Origin: AG1 sp035559775
GTDB lineage: Archaea; Thermoproteota; Thermoprotei_A; Sulfolobales; AG1
Assembly (NCBI GenBank): GCA_035559775.1
Contig: DATMAU010000016.1
Span: 1-52,478 of the forward strand
DNA length: 52,478 nucleotides
Reading direction: 5' to 3'
In this document: in pieces, positions 44,863-52,478 of the stretch
How positions within the stretch are numbered: the stretch's first letter is position 1
How the letters are laid out: each line of letters opens with the position of its first letter
Position numbers and translations under genes: made by a program
Notes under the pieces: generated by a model
Told to the model about the DNA's origin: nothing
The model's database searches: none
Seen by the model: only the letters and a program-made list of their open reading frames with translations

Positions 44863-45244
44863 AATCAAGCACAACAGATCGTCCATAGTAGTTTTAGAGA
44901 TAATAACAATCAACCCAATAATGCTTGGCCATTGCGAGCACTGCGAGATCCTTATGAAAGGCTTTGGAATGGACTATAAACCCCAACAGGTTAACGAATA
45001 CCCTGAGGATCTGTTAGAGTTATCCAAAAAGCTAACAATATTTATAAATATGATCACACGTAGGGTTTTTGCAAGAGTAGTGATAATAGAGGCACTCACG
45101 TTGAGAGGACTCTTCAAAATGATCATGTATAGGGGTGGGAGATTACCGATCATCGCTGTCAATGGGAGGAAAATAGCTGTTGGAACCATGTGGGAGCCTG
45201 AGGCTCTGGCTAGAAAGGTTCTCGAAATGATACCCACAAAATAG
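44855..45244 (+). CDS. Thioredoxin-like protein with CxxC
   Basis: 129 residues. Seen: beta strand, then GHCEHCEILMK (CxxC at residues 27-30) and, near the C-terminus, GRLPIIAVNGRKIAVG, which looks like the cis-Pro strand and following beta hairpin of the thioredoxin fold. It may bind a metal or thiol substrate through the two Cys. It is the last gene of the ArsA/Get3 operon, giving that operon a redox or metal flavour. Thioredoxin-fold call is by eye. Confidence 0.6.
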   Translation: MFRIKHNRSSIVVLEIITINPIMLGHCEHCEILMKGFGMDYKPQQVNEYPEDLLELSKKLTIFINMITRRVFARVVIIEALTLRGLFKMIMYRGGRLPIIAVNGRKIAVGTMWEPEALARKVLEMIPTK

Positions 45245-45325
45245 ACGATCCACGGGTTTGTATTTATAAGCTCTGAAACGCATATTATTTATGCATGCCT
45301 AGTTATTAGTGGGGGTGATGGTTTT

Positions 45326-46300
45326 TTGAACGTGGTTTCAGGGGTTAACGAGGTTGAGGTAAAGGCTGGAAAGAGTAGCGGTAATCAGGATATTAAGTGT
45401 CCTCCAGATAAGATCGTGATCGATATAGCTAGAGGAGCATATATCTGTGAGGAGACAGGAGAGGTTCTAGAGGAAAGGATCGTTGACCAAGGACCAGAGT
45501 GGAGAGCATTCACACCAGAGGAAAGGGAGAGAAGAACAAGATCCGGGTCGCCTCTAGCCCCGGCGATGGAAGGTATAGGCTTAGTCACAATAATTGATTA
45601 CAAGGATAGAGATGCAACTGGCAAGAAGCTTGATCTGAAAAAGAAGATGGAGTATGCCAGAATGAGGAAGTGGCAGATAAGAACAAAAGTCCAGAACGCT
45701 ATAGATAGGAACCTAACACAGGCAAGCTCCGAGCTCCAGAGACTGGCAAACTCCCTCGGCCTACCAAAGGAGGTTCAGGAACAGGCTGCAATTATATATA
45801 GAAAGGCTGTCGAGACAGGGCTGGTTAGGGGGAGAGCTATTGAGAGTGTTGTTGCAGCAGCGCTTTACGCAGCCTGTAGGATTATGAACGTACCCAGGAG
45901 TCTTGACGAGATAGCCCAGTATACGAAGAGTGGGAGAAAAGAGCTTGCAAGATGCTTCAGGCTATTATACAAAGAGCTTGATTGGAAGGATCTCGGGCTT
46001 GAGATGCCAAAGCCCGATCCTTTCCACCATGTTCCAAAGATCATAAGCACACTCGGCCTTAGCGGTAGCATAGAGGCAACAGCTAAAGAGATACTTAAGA
46101 AGATAAGGGACACCGGGATAGGTGCTGGAAAAGACCCGGCTGGCATCGCAGCCGCCGCTGTTTATATAGCATGCCTACTCAATAACGAGAAAAAGACTCA
46201 AAAAGAGATAGCCATGATAGCAGGTGTAACAGAAGTGACTGTTAGGAATAGGTATAAGGAGATAGTAAAAGCATTAAAGCTAAACCTGCCCCTGACGTGA
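45326..46300 (+). CDS. tfb: Transcription initiation factor B
   Basis: Recruits RNA polymerase to TBP-bound promoters. Seen: N-terminal ribbon (CPPDKIVIDIARGAYICEETGE), in which two of four ligands are Asp/Thr as in Sulfolobus TFB1; B-finger/linker DQGPEWRAFTPEERERR; two cyclin folds with AAALYAACRIMNVPRSLDEI and AAVYIACLLNNEKKTQKEI, and a BRE-binding HTH VTEVTVRNRYKEI. TTG start 45326 follows GGTGATG, and TATTTATAAG lies at 45261-45270. Confidence 0.95.
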   Translation: MNVVSGVNEVEVKAGKSSGNQDIKCPPDKIVIDIARGAYICEETGEVLEERIVDQGPEWRAFTPEERERRTRSGSPLAPAMEGIGLVTIIDYKDRDATGKKLDLKKKMEYARMRKWQIRTKVQNAIDRNLTQASSELQRLANSLGLPKEVQEQAAIIYRKAVETGLVRGRAIESVVAAALYAACRIMNVPRSLDEIAQYTKSGRKELARCFRLLYKELDWKDLGLEMPKPDPFHHVPKIISTLGLSGSIEATAKEILKKIRDTGIGAGKDPAGIAAAAVYIACLLNNEKKTQKEIAMIAGVTEVTVRNRYKEIVKALKLNLPLT

Positions 46301-46436
46301 TGTTATAACTATATAGGGCTTTTTGATCAATAACGCTTAATACCGTTCGAGAGTTTTTCGGTCACAAGTAATGATATATATCAACGATCCGCCTTAAACT
46401 AAGTCTCTCCTCACGGCTATTAACACGAATGGTAAC

Positions 46437-46447
46437 GCTTATATACC
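46437..46447 (+). promoter_or_regulatory. TATA box of the aromatic amino acid operon
   Basis: GCTTATATACC is centred about 26 bp before position 46468, so transcription would begin about 15 bases upstream of the short open frame at 46484 and about 33 bases upstream of tktN. Confidence 0.55.
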
Positions 46448-46483
46448 CTTTTTGAATTTACTCAAGGCGAGGTTGGTGAGGAG

Positions 46484-46522
46484 ATGGAGTTCCAATACCA
46501 ATGGGTAATGGTAAAAGCATAG
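46484..46522 (+). other. Possible leader open frame rich in aromatic codons
   Basis: ATG at 46484 with GGTGAG a few bases upstream begins a 12-codon frame reading MEFQYQWVMVKA and ending TAG at 46520-46522. It holds one Phe, one Tyr and one Trp codon in alternate positions and overlaps the tktN start codon at 46501. The Shine-Dalgarno-like sequence is nearer to this frame (3 bp) than to tktN (20 bp). Whether it is translated is unknown; the composition could be chance. Confidence 0.4.
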
Positions 46523-47295
46523 AAGATCTCGAGCTCCTAGCTATTAGAATAAGGAAGCATATATTAAGAATGTATCTCAACGACCAATCTCTCCACCTCG
46601 GCTCCTCGCTAAGCTCGGTAGAGATACTCACAACAGTAGTGTTCAAATACCTAAGGAGAACCGGAGATCCCATCAATAGGGATTGGCTTATACTAAGCAA
46701 AGGGCATGCAGCACCAGCCCTTTACGCAGCACTTGCAGAAGCAGGGCTTATACCTCTTGAAGAGCTTGAAAAGATACATAGAATAGATAGTATCCTACAG
46801 GGACATCCGGAGATCTCTATACCGGGCGTCGATATGTCAACAGGGAGCCTTGGGCAGGGGTTGAGTTTCAGTGTGGGGGTCGCTACTGCGATAAAGATCC
46901 ATGGAGGTTCTGGGAGAGTCTATGTGATCATGGGAGATGGTGAACAGGACGAGGGCGAGGTATGGGAGGCCATGACACATGCCGCAGCTAGAAAGCTGGA
47001 TAACCTCGTAGTAGTTGTTGATAACAATGGCTTCCAGCTCGACGGGGTTATAGATGATATCAAGCCAAAACACTATCTACCCCATGTATGGAGGGCTGTT
47101 GGCTGGAGGGTTCATATATGTGATGGCCATAGTATAGCCAGTATAGATAGATCTATAAGCGATGCTATAAATAGCAAGGCACCAACAATAATATTCGCAA
47201 AAACCGTTAGAGGAAAAGGAGTTATTGAGATAGAGAACACAAAGAGCCAGAAACCAGGTGTCGAGGTTGTTAAGAGAGCTCTCATCAATGCGTGA
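46501..47295 (+). CDS. tktN: Transketolase, N-terminal subunit
   Basis: Thiamine-diphosphate binding half of a two-gene transketolase. Seen: HLGSSLSSVEILT, LSKGHAAPALYAAL, and the ThDP motif IMGDGEQDEGEVWEA...VVVDNNGFQLDG, ending VRGKGV. 264 residues. With tktC it interconverts pentose and triose/tetrose phosphates; here it probably supplies erythrose-4-phosphate to the aro genes downstream. The ribosome site is 20 bp upstream of the ATG, and a short overlapping frame lies between. Confidence 0.93.
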   Translation: MGNGKSIEDLELLAIRIRKHILRMYLNDQSLHLGSSLSSVEILTTVVFKYLRRTGDPINRDWLILSKGHAAPALYAALAEAGLIPLEELEKIHRIDSILQGHPEISIPGVDMSTGSLGQGLSFSVGVATAIKIHGGSGRVYVIMGDGEQDEGEVWEAMTHAAARKLDNLVVVVDNNGFQLDGVIDDIKPKHYLPHVWRAVGWRVHICDGHSIASIDRSISDAINSKAPTIIFAKTVRGKGVIEIENTKSQKPGVEVVKRALINA

Positions 47296-48235
47296 GACCT
47301 TCGGAAAGCTCCTCGTATCGCTAGGAGAGATCCACAGGGATCTTGTCGTGATCACAGCGGATGTTGGGGACTCAACAAGAGCCTCTTACTTCAGAGACCG
47401 CTTCCCAGCCAGGTTCTTCAACGTAGGGATCTCGGAACAACATATGGTAAACTTCGCAGCGGGATTAGCAGCAGCAGGCATGAGGCCCTTAGTAACATGC
47501 TTCGCAATGTTCCTCATGAGAGCCTGGGAGCAGATAAGAAACACAACAGCCAGGATGAACCTAGATGTGAAATTCATAGCAACACATGCCGGGCTGAGCG
47601 ATAGTATCGATGGATCAAGCCACCAAGCCTTAGAAGATATAGCTTTGATGAGAGTGATCCCAAACATGAAAGTAGTAGTTCCAGCAGACTCCTCAGAGAT
47701 CATGAGAAGCCTTCCAAAAATAGTTGCCGAGGAGAGAGGGCCCGTGTATTATAGAATAGGTAGAGACTACTCGCCCCCAATAACAGCTGATATCAGCGAT
47801 GACTTCAAACTCGGCAGAGCAACAGTTCTAAGGGATGGAGAAGATATAACTATAATAGGCGCAGGACCTGTTCTCTGGAACGCATTAGAAGCGTCAAAGG
47901 AGCTCAGCAGGTTAGGCATAAAAGCCGCTGTCATAGACATGGCTACTATAAAACCAATAGATGAGGATATAGTAGAGAGTTATGCGAGAAAAACTGGAGC
48001 TATAGTAACTGTTGAGGAGCATAGCATCTACGGAGGACTAGGATCCGCTGTGGCGGAGGTTGTGGTGAAGAGATACCCAGTCCCAATGAAGATCCTCGGA
48101 ACGACAACATTCGGAAGAACAGCAAAATCCCAAGAGGAGTTGATAGAACACTTCGGGCTTGGAAAAAACTCTATTATAAAAGCTGTGGCGGAGGTTATGG
48201 GGAGTGGTAGGAGATCTAGAATCTCTCAGGGCTGA
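47288..48235 (+). CDS. tktC: Transketolase, C-terminal subunit
   Basis: Holds the pyrimidine-binding (PP) and C-terminal domains: DLVVITADVGDST, NVGISEQHMVNFAAGLAAAG, GPVYYRIGRDYSP, then TIIGAGPVLWNALEA and TVEEHSIYGGLGSAVAE. ATG 47288 is preferred; it overlaps the tktN stop by 8 bp. The frame opens 30 bp earlier. It overlaps the next gene by 32 bp. Confidence 0.92.
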   Translation: MRETFGKLLVSLGEIHRDLVVITADVGDSTRASYFRDRFPARFFNVGISEQHMVNFAAGLAAAGMRPLVTCFAMFLMRAWEQIRNTTARMNLDVKFIATHAGLSDSIDGSSHQALEDIALMRVIPNMKVVVPADSSEIMRSLPKIVAEERGPVYYRIGRDYSPPITADISDDFKLGRATVLRDGEDITIIGAGPVLWNALEASKELSRLGIKAAVIDMATIKPIDEDIVESYARKTGAIVTVEEHSIYGGLGSAVAEVVVKRYPVPMKILGTTTFGRTAKSQEELIEHFGLGKNSIIKAVAEVMGSGRRSRISQG

Positions 48236-49244
48236 AATAGACAGGGTTGACGAGGTATTGATAGAAATGATCTCAAGGAGGATAGAGATATCGAGAAAAA
48301 TAGGAGATATAAAGAGAACACTGGGTATACCCACAAGAGACCCTGGCAGGGAGGAGGAGGTAGTGAAAAAATGGATCTCTCTATCGAAAGAAAAAGGGCT
48401 GCCAGAGGATCTTGCCCAGAGTATTGTAAAGCTACTTATACAATACTCAATAGCAGTTCAATCAATCAGCAGGGCTGGCGGTAAGAAGGTGGCTATAATA
48501 GGTTATGGTGGTATGGCTAGAACCTTGGGAAAAATCATATCAAGGGCTGGATACAGGGTTAGTATAAGTGGAAGGGATCTCGAGAAAGCAGAGAACCTTG
48601 CGAAAGAGCTTAACTGTAGCTATGGCGAGCCGGGCGAGGTGATCCCGGAGAGCGATTATGTATTACTAACCCTCTCCAGGGAGGCCTTTGCAGAAGGGTA
48701 TTTCGATGCAATTACAGCCTTCATGAGAGATAAGGTGGTCATGGATATACTCTCAACGAAAAGAGAGATCTATCGCTTGATAGAGCGTGAATCTACGAGA
48801 CATGGGTTTAAATATATATCAACTCACCCTCTATTCGGCCCCCTATCCATACCATATGGAGAAACAATAGTGATCATACCATCCTCGACAGGGCTCGACG
48901 TCATCAACGAGGTGGTTTCGTTCTGGTCATCAGTGGGGCTCATGCCCCTCATAACAAGTTATGAGGAGCATGAGAAAGCAATGGCTGTGATCCAGGTTCT
49001 TCCACACATATATATGCTAGCCCTCTCAGAGGCTATAGAGAGGCTCTCTAAGGATTTCGGCATAGATTACAGGATATATATGACCTATAACTTCAAAAAG
49101 ATACAGGATGCCATGGATCGTGTTAAAAACAACATAAAAGTAGTATTGGAGATCCAGGAGCACAACCCCCACGCTCCCGAAGCTAGAAGGATAGGGCTGG
49201 AAGCTCTTCTCTTCACTATTAAAAGGTTTGGTGGTGATAGATGA
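48204..49244 (+). CDS. tyrA: Fused chorismate mutase / prephenate dehydrogenase
   Basis: Converts chorismate to prephenate and then to 4-hydroxyphenylpyruvate. N-terminal 95 residues are an AroQ chorismate mutase (ESLRAEIDRVDEVLIEMISRR, then DPGREEEV). The rest is a Rossmann dehydrogenase (KVAIIGYGGMARTLGKII) with STHPLFGPLS and EEHEKAMAVIQVLPHIYML. GTG start at 48204; its TGA overlaps the DAHP synthase start (ATGA, 4 bp). The mutase directly follows the dehydrogenase gene's position in the pathway. Confidence 0.92.
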   Translation: MVGDLESLRAEIDRVDEVLIEMISRRIEISRKIGDIKRTLGIPTRDPGREEEVVKKWISLSKEKGLPEDLAQSIVKLLIQYSIAVQSISRAGGKKVAIIGYGGMARTLGKIISRAGYRVSISGRDLEKAENLAKELNCSYGEPGEVIPESDYVLLTLSREAFAEGYFDAITAFMRDKVVMDILSTKREIYRLIERESTRHGFKYISTHPLFGPLSIPYGETIVIIPSSTGLDVINEVVSFWSSVGLMPLITSYEEHEKAMAVIQVLPHIYMLALSEAIERLSKDFGIDYRIYMTYNFKKIQDAMDRVKNNIKVVLEIQEHNPHAPEARRIGLEALLFTIKRFGGDR

Positions 49245-50236
49245 TCCTATACGTGGTTAAAAAAGGATCCAGAGGTGATAGCCTAGTAGATAAGCTAGGT
49301 AGCAGGGGAGCATCTTACAGGGTGGTAGAGCTATATGGCAGAGAACTGGTTATAGCATGGCCTGATAACGTTGCAGAAGGCTTAACGGATCCTAGTATCG
49401 AGGTAACGATAAAGACTAGAAAGCCTTATCCTCTAGCAAGCAGAGAGTGGAAGAAAGAAGATACAATAGTAAATGTAAATGGGGTTGAGATAGGAGGTAG
49501 GAGAATAGTTATTGCTGCTGGGCCATGCTCCGTCGAGGATGAGGAACAGATGATCACGATCTCTCGAACGCTTAAGAGCCTGGGGGTTTCGATGATAAGG
49601 GGCGGCGCCTTCAAACCCCGAACCAGCCCCTACTCATTCCAAGGTCTTGGTGAAAAGGGGTTAAAGATCCTGAGGAGGGTGTCTGAAGAAACCGGGTTAC
49701 CTGTGGTTAGCGAGATAATGGATCCAAGGGATATCGCTCTATTTAGAGAATACGTGGACATGCTTCAAATAGGTGCTAGGAACTCACAGAACTTTTCATT
49801 ATTAAAAGAGGTTGGGAGGGTGAAAAAACCCGTTCTGCTCAAGAGAGGGTTCGGAAACACTGTTGATGAGTGGCTTAGCAGTGCTGAATACGTATTACTA
49901 GAGGGCAACGGTTCTGTCGTTATATGCGAGAGAGGTATAAGAAGCTTTGAAACTGGAACAAGATTCACACTGGATGTGGGGGGCATAGCGCTTGCGAAGA
50001 GACTCACACATCTCCCAGTATGTGCAGATCCAAGCCACCCAGCTGGAAAAAGAGATCTGGTCGCACCCCTAGCATTAGCAGCAATAGCGTCTGGAGCCGA
50101 TATGCTTCTAATAGAGGTGCACCACAACCCTGAGAAGGCTTTGAGCGATTCTGAGCAACAGTTAGATATAGCTGGTTTCGCCTCTCTTATGGAGAAGCTA
50201 AGATCCATTGCAAAGATCCTTGGGAGAGATTTATGA
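49241..50236 (+). CDS. aroF: DAHP synthase with N-terminal regulatory domain
   Basis: First shikimate-pathway step: PEP plus erythrose-4-phosphate gives DAHP. The N-terminal 70 residues form a ferredoxin-like domain as in Thermotoga type I-beta enzymes, which there senses Tyr/Phe. The barrel holds AAGPCSVEDEEQM, GGAFKPRTSPYSFQG, IGARNSQNF, LLKRGFGNT and ADPSHPAGKR, with metal ligands Cys/His/Glu/Asp. Overlaps both neighbours by 4 bp. Confidence 0.94.
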   Translation: MILYVVKKGSRGDSLVDKLGSRGASYRVVELYGRELVIAWPDNVAEGLTDPSIEVTIKTRKPYPLASREWKKEDTIVNVNGVEIGGRRIVIAAGPCSVEDEEQMITISRTLKSLGVSMIRGGAFKPRTSPYSFQGLGEKGLKILRRVSEETGLPVVSEIMDPRDIALFREYVDMLQIGARNSQNFSLLKEVGRVKKPVLLKRGFGNTVDEWLSSAEYVLLEGNGSVVICERGIRSFETGTRFTLDVGGIALAKRLTHLPVCADPSHPAGKRDLVAPLALAAIASGADMLLIEVHHNPEKALSDSEQQLDIAGFASLMEKLRSIAKILGRDL

Positions 50237-51291
50237 GGAAATACGTATCCAACCTATGTAGCACGAGGAGCGTGATAGTTGTTGGTAGCAACTCTCTAGA
50301 CGTTCTGAACGAGATTGAGGGAGAGGTCTCTGTGATACATAGTACGAGAATCGATCCTGTGCCTGTTATTAAGAGGCTTAGGAGGGTATCAAGCATAATA
50401 GCTATAGATGATGGTGAGAAGGCGAAAGACATATCGGTGGTTCTTGACATCGTGAGAAAGATCCACATGGGGTCATCGCCGGATCTAGAGTGGATAGTAG
50501 CGCTCGGAGGTGGAACTATTATGGATGTAGCTGGTTTCGCCGCATCTATATATAAGAGGGGGATCAAGCTGATCAACATACCAACAACACTGCTCGCAAT
50601 GGTGGATGCCGCTATGGGTGGTAAGAATGGGGTTAACATGGATGGTGTTAAGAATATGCTTGGAACATTCTACCAACCAGCCCTGGTAATATCGGATGTC
50701 ATGTTCCTCGAAAGCCTATCCAGAGACGATCTAGCCAACGGCATGGCAGAGGTTATAAAATACTGCATAACCCTCGATAGGGAATTATGCGAGCTCTTAG
50801 AGGCAAGATATAGAGATATATACAACAAGGATCTTGAGGCTTTTGAGGAGATAATATTTAGATCCGCAGTTAATAAGATGAGGATCGTTGAAGCTGATGA
50901 AAGAGACAATAAGGGTATAAGGATCGTGCTTAACTATGGACACACCATAGGACATGCCATAGAGGCTAGCAGCGGTTTTAAGATAAGCCATGGAAAAGCT
51001 GTGTCGATAGGCATGGTCTGTGAGGCATCACTGGCAGAAGAGCTAGGAGTAGCAGGCAAGGATGTGGTTATATATCTTGAGAAGTTGTTATCTCTCCATA
51101 GCCTCCCAAGATCTTCTAGGGAGCTTGGTGTCAAAATAGATCTAGACACAGCAGCGAAAGCATTGAAGATGGATAAAAAGAGGAGAAGAGGAAAGATCCT
51201 GATGCCTCTACCAAAGAAAATCGGTGAATGGGAAAGAGTAGAGCTTGACATAGAGATCCTTGAGGGGTTATTGAAAAAATGCCTAGAATAG
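50233..51291 (+). CDS. aroB: 3-dehydroquinate synthase
   Basis: NAD- and metal-dependent; turns DAHP to 3-dehydroquinate. Seen: IVALGGGTIMDVAGFAAS, INIPTTLLAMVDAAMGGKNG, and the metal site RIVLNYGHTIGHAIEAS and HGKAVSIGM. 352 residues. Start ATG at 50233 overlaps aroF by 4 bp; its end overlaps aroE by 13 bp. Confidence 0.95.
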   Translation: MRKYVSNLCSTRSVIVVGSNSLDVLNEIEGEVSVIHSTRIDPVPVIKRLRRVSSIIAIDDGEKAKDISVVLDIVRKIHMGSSPDLEWIVALGGGTIMDVAGFAASIYKRGIKLINIPTTLLAMVDAAMGGKNGVNMDGVKNMLGTFYQPALVISDVMFLESLSRDDLANGMAEVIKYCITLDRELCELLEARYRDIYNKDLEAFEEIIFRSAVNKMRIVEADERDNKGIRIVLNYGHTIGHAIEASSGFKISHGKAVSIGMVCEASLAEELGVAGKDVVIYLEKLLSLHSLPRSSRELGVKIDLDTAAKALKMDKKRRRGKILMPLPKKIGEWERVELDIEILEGLLKKCLE

Positions 51292-52085
51292 ATAGCACAA
51301 CCAGACTCTGTGGACTAATAGGCAGAGGGATAGGGTATACCTTATCGCCGGCAATACATAACTATGTATTCGATCTAACAGGGTTTAACGCAGTATATCT
51401 AGCCTTTGACCTATCCGAAAATATATTTGATAGAGCCGCAGCCGGGCTTGTGGAAATCGCCTTCGGCCTCAATGTGACAATACCATATAAAGAGAAGATC
51501 CTTCGGTATATAGAGGGAACCGATCCCATAGCATCTAAGATAGGTGCTATTAACACTATATATAATAAGACTGGCTATAATACCGATTATCTAGCAATCA
51601 AACAACTGGTTGAGGAGAAGATCGGTAGGCTCAGCGGTGCTAAATGCCTAGTCTTCGGAGCTGGGGGTGCTGCTAAAGCAGCCTCATACGCGCTCGGCGA
51701 TCTAGGGTGTGAGATATATATTATCAACAGAACCAAAGCCAGGGCTGAAGAGCTCGCCCAGAGAATGAAAAGCTATGGCTATCACGCTGAGGTGATCCAG
51801 GAGTGCAGCAATATCAAGCAAGAGATCGTAGTCAATGCAACCCCGGAACCATCGTCAATACCGAGAAGCTGTATAGAAGGTACCGCAGCGATAGATCTCG
51901 TATACAGACCCGTGAAAACATATCTAATAGATACTGCAGAGAAGAGAAACATGATCACAATAAATGGTCTTCAAATACTAGTAAGAGGAGCCCTCCACTC
52001 TCAAAGCATATGGCAACAGAGAGACCTAACACACCTAGAGGATAAGGTGGTGGATTACCTATATGCCGGGAAATACGTTTGGTAG
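51279..52085 (+). CDS. aroE: Shikimate dehydrogenase
   Basis: NADPH-dependent reduction of 3-dehydroshikimate. Seen: GRGIGYTLSPAIHNYVFD, NVTIPYKEKIL (catalytic Lys), GAINTIY, NTDYLA, and CLVFGAGGAAKAASYALG with NRTKARAEELAQ. The adenine-side NRTKAR favours NADP. 268 residues. Overlaps aroC by 23 bp. Confidence 0.94.
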   Translation: MPRIDSTTRLCGLIGRGIGYTLSPAIHNYVFDLTGFNAVYLAFDLSENIFDRAAAGLVEIAFGLNVTIPYKEKILRYIEGTDPIASKIGAINTIYNKTGYNTDYLAIKQLVEEKIGRLSGAKCLVFGAGGAAKAASYALGDLGCEIYIINRTKARAEELAQRMKSYGYHAEVIQECSNIKQEIVVNATPEPSSIPRSCIEGTAAIDLVYRPVKTYLIDTAEKRNMITINGLQILVRGALHSQSIWQQRDLTHLEDKVVDYLYAGKYVW

Positions 52086-52478
52086 GGCTCTAAGAATAAC
52101 CACCTTCGGAGAAAGCCACGGACCCGCAGTAGGGGTTGTAATCGATGGTGTCCCAGCCGGTCTTCCGCTCAGTGAGAGCGATATAGAGTTCGAGCTATCA
52201 TTTAGAAGACCCGGAAGGATCTATGTCTCTGGGAGGAGAGAGGAAGATAAACCAGAGATTCTTTCGGGAGTGTTTAACGGAAAAACAACAGGCGCACCTA
52301 TAGCGGTGATTGTGAGAAACATCGACGTTATATCTAGACCATATGATGAGATCAGATATAAACCAAGACCGGGACACGCAGACCTCCCATATATAATTAG
52401 ATATGGGTATGAAAACTGGGATCATAGAGGGGGTGGGAGGGCTAGCGCTAGGGAAACCGTGGCTAGAGTGATCGGCGG
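52063..52478 (+). CDS. aroC: Chorismate synthase, 5' part (cut by window end)
   Basis: Reads from ATG 52063 to the window edge without a stop: MPGNTFGRALRITTFGESHG, GVVIDGVPAGLPLSESDIE, FRRPGR, IAVIVRN and the catalytic-region RPGHADLPYIIRYGYEN, HRGGGRASARETVARV. Needs reduced FMN. It overlaps aroE by 23 bp. The pathway genes aroK, aroA and aroD, which follow in related genomes, would lie outside the window. Confidence 0.94.
   Translation, partial: MPGNTFGRALRITTFGESHGPAVGVVIDGVPAGLPLSESDIEFELSFRRPGRIYVSGRREEDKPEILSGVFNGKTTGAPIAVIVRNIDVISRPYDEIRYKPRPGHADLPYIIRYGYENWDHRGGGRASARETVARVIG

Noticed and set aside
45326..46300. Degenerate TFB zinc ribbon as a sign of a specialised TFB
   Set aside because: The same two substituted ligands occur in ordinary Sulfolobus TFB1, so this is the normal crenarchaeal form.

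Overview
The window reads as a chromosome segment of a thermophilic Thermoproteota (crenarchaeal) archaeon. The evidence is A-type rather than F-type ATP synthase, a TFB transcription factor, ABCE1, ribosomal proteins S25e and S26e, an ESCRT-III/CdvB-like protein, archaeal TrmI, frequent TTG and GTG starts, ATA/AGA/AGG-rich codon use, TATA boxes about 26 bp upstream of starts, and 14-bp gene overlaps. The Sulfolobales-like small epsilon gene in the ATP synthase operon and the transketolase plus aro gene order point to the Sulfolobales/Desulfurococcales side; order cannot be fixed from the sequence alone.

Layout. 1-3.4 kb (minus strand): a subtilisin-like protease interrupted by one in-frame TAG, then serK and trpB2, a pair that fits phosphoserine-dependent tryptophan synthesis. 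3.4-6.6 kb: a membrane protein, ilvE, a decayed TnpB remnant, tRNA-Val(GAC) and a degenerate repeat. 6.6-17.4 kb: DUF2070 membrane protein, a PfkB kinase, a CBS / HTH-phosphoribosyltransferase / CitG-like operon, bipartite lipoate ligase with trehalose-phosphatase, citrate synthase, S25e, TrmI and a coiled-coil protein. 18.2-26.8 kb: the A-type ATP synthase, with F-E-A-B-D-epsilon-K on the minus strand, subunit I divergent and subunit C facing the operon end. 26.8-27.7 kb: a second remnant zone holding a repeat copy, a 5' half of tRNA-Gln(TTG) and a TnpB tail remnant. 27.8-39.5 kb: two unknown minus-strand genes, proS, S26e, ABCE1, an SDR, a glycosyltransferase-MscS pair, an aldehyde dehydrogenase, aspS and a CdvB paralogue. 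39.5-45.3 kb: cstA behind an unusual set of palindromes, then an uncharacterised cluster of two ArsA/Get3-type ATPases, two paralogous small helical proteins, an unknown beta-rich protein and a thioredoxin-like protein. 45.3-52.5 kb: TFB, then a tightly overlapping aromatic amino acid operon (tktN-tktC-aroQ/tyrA-aroF-aroB-aroE-aroC, the last cut by the window end).

The most notable points are: (1) the paired ArsA/Get3 ATPases whose switch motifs are degenerate in different ways; (2) a 12-codon open frame reading Phe-x-Tyr-x-Trp just downstream of the promoter of the aromatic operon and overlapping its first start codon; (3) an orphan 5' half of tRNA-Gln with a promoter-like TATA; (4) two tRNA loci with the same IS remnant / tRNA / degenerate repeat arrangement; and (5) the serK-trpB2 pair. 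All assignments rest on reading motifs by eye; no database search was run.
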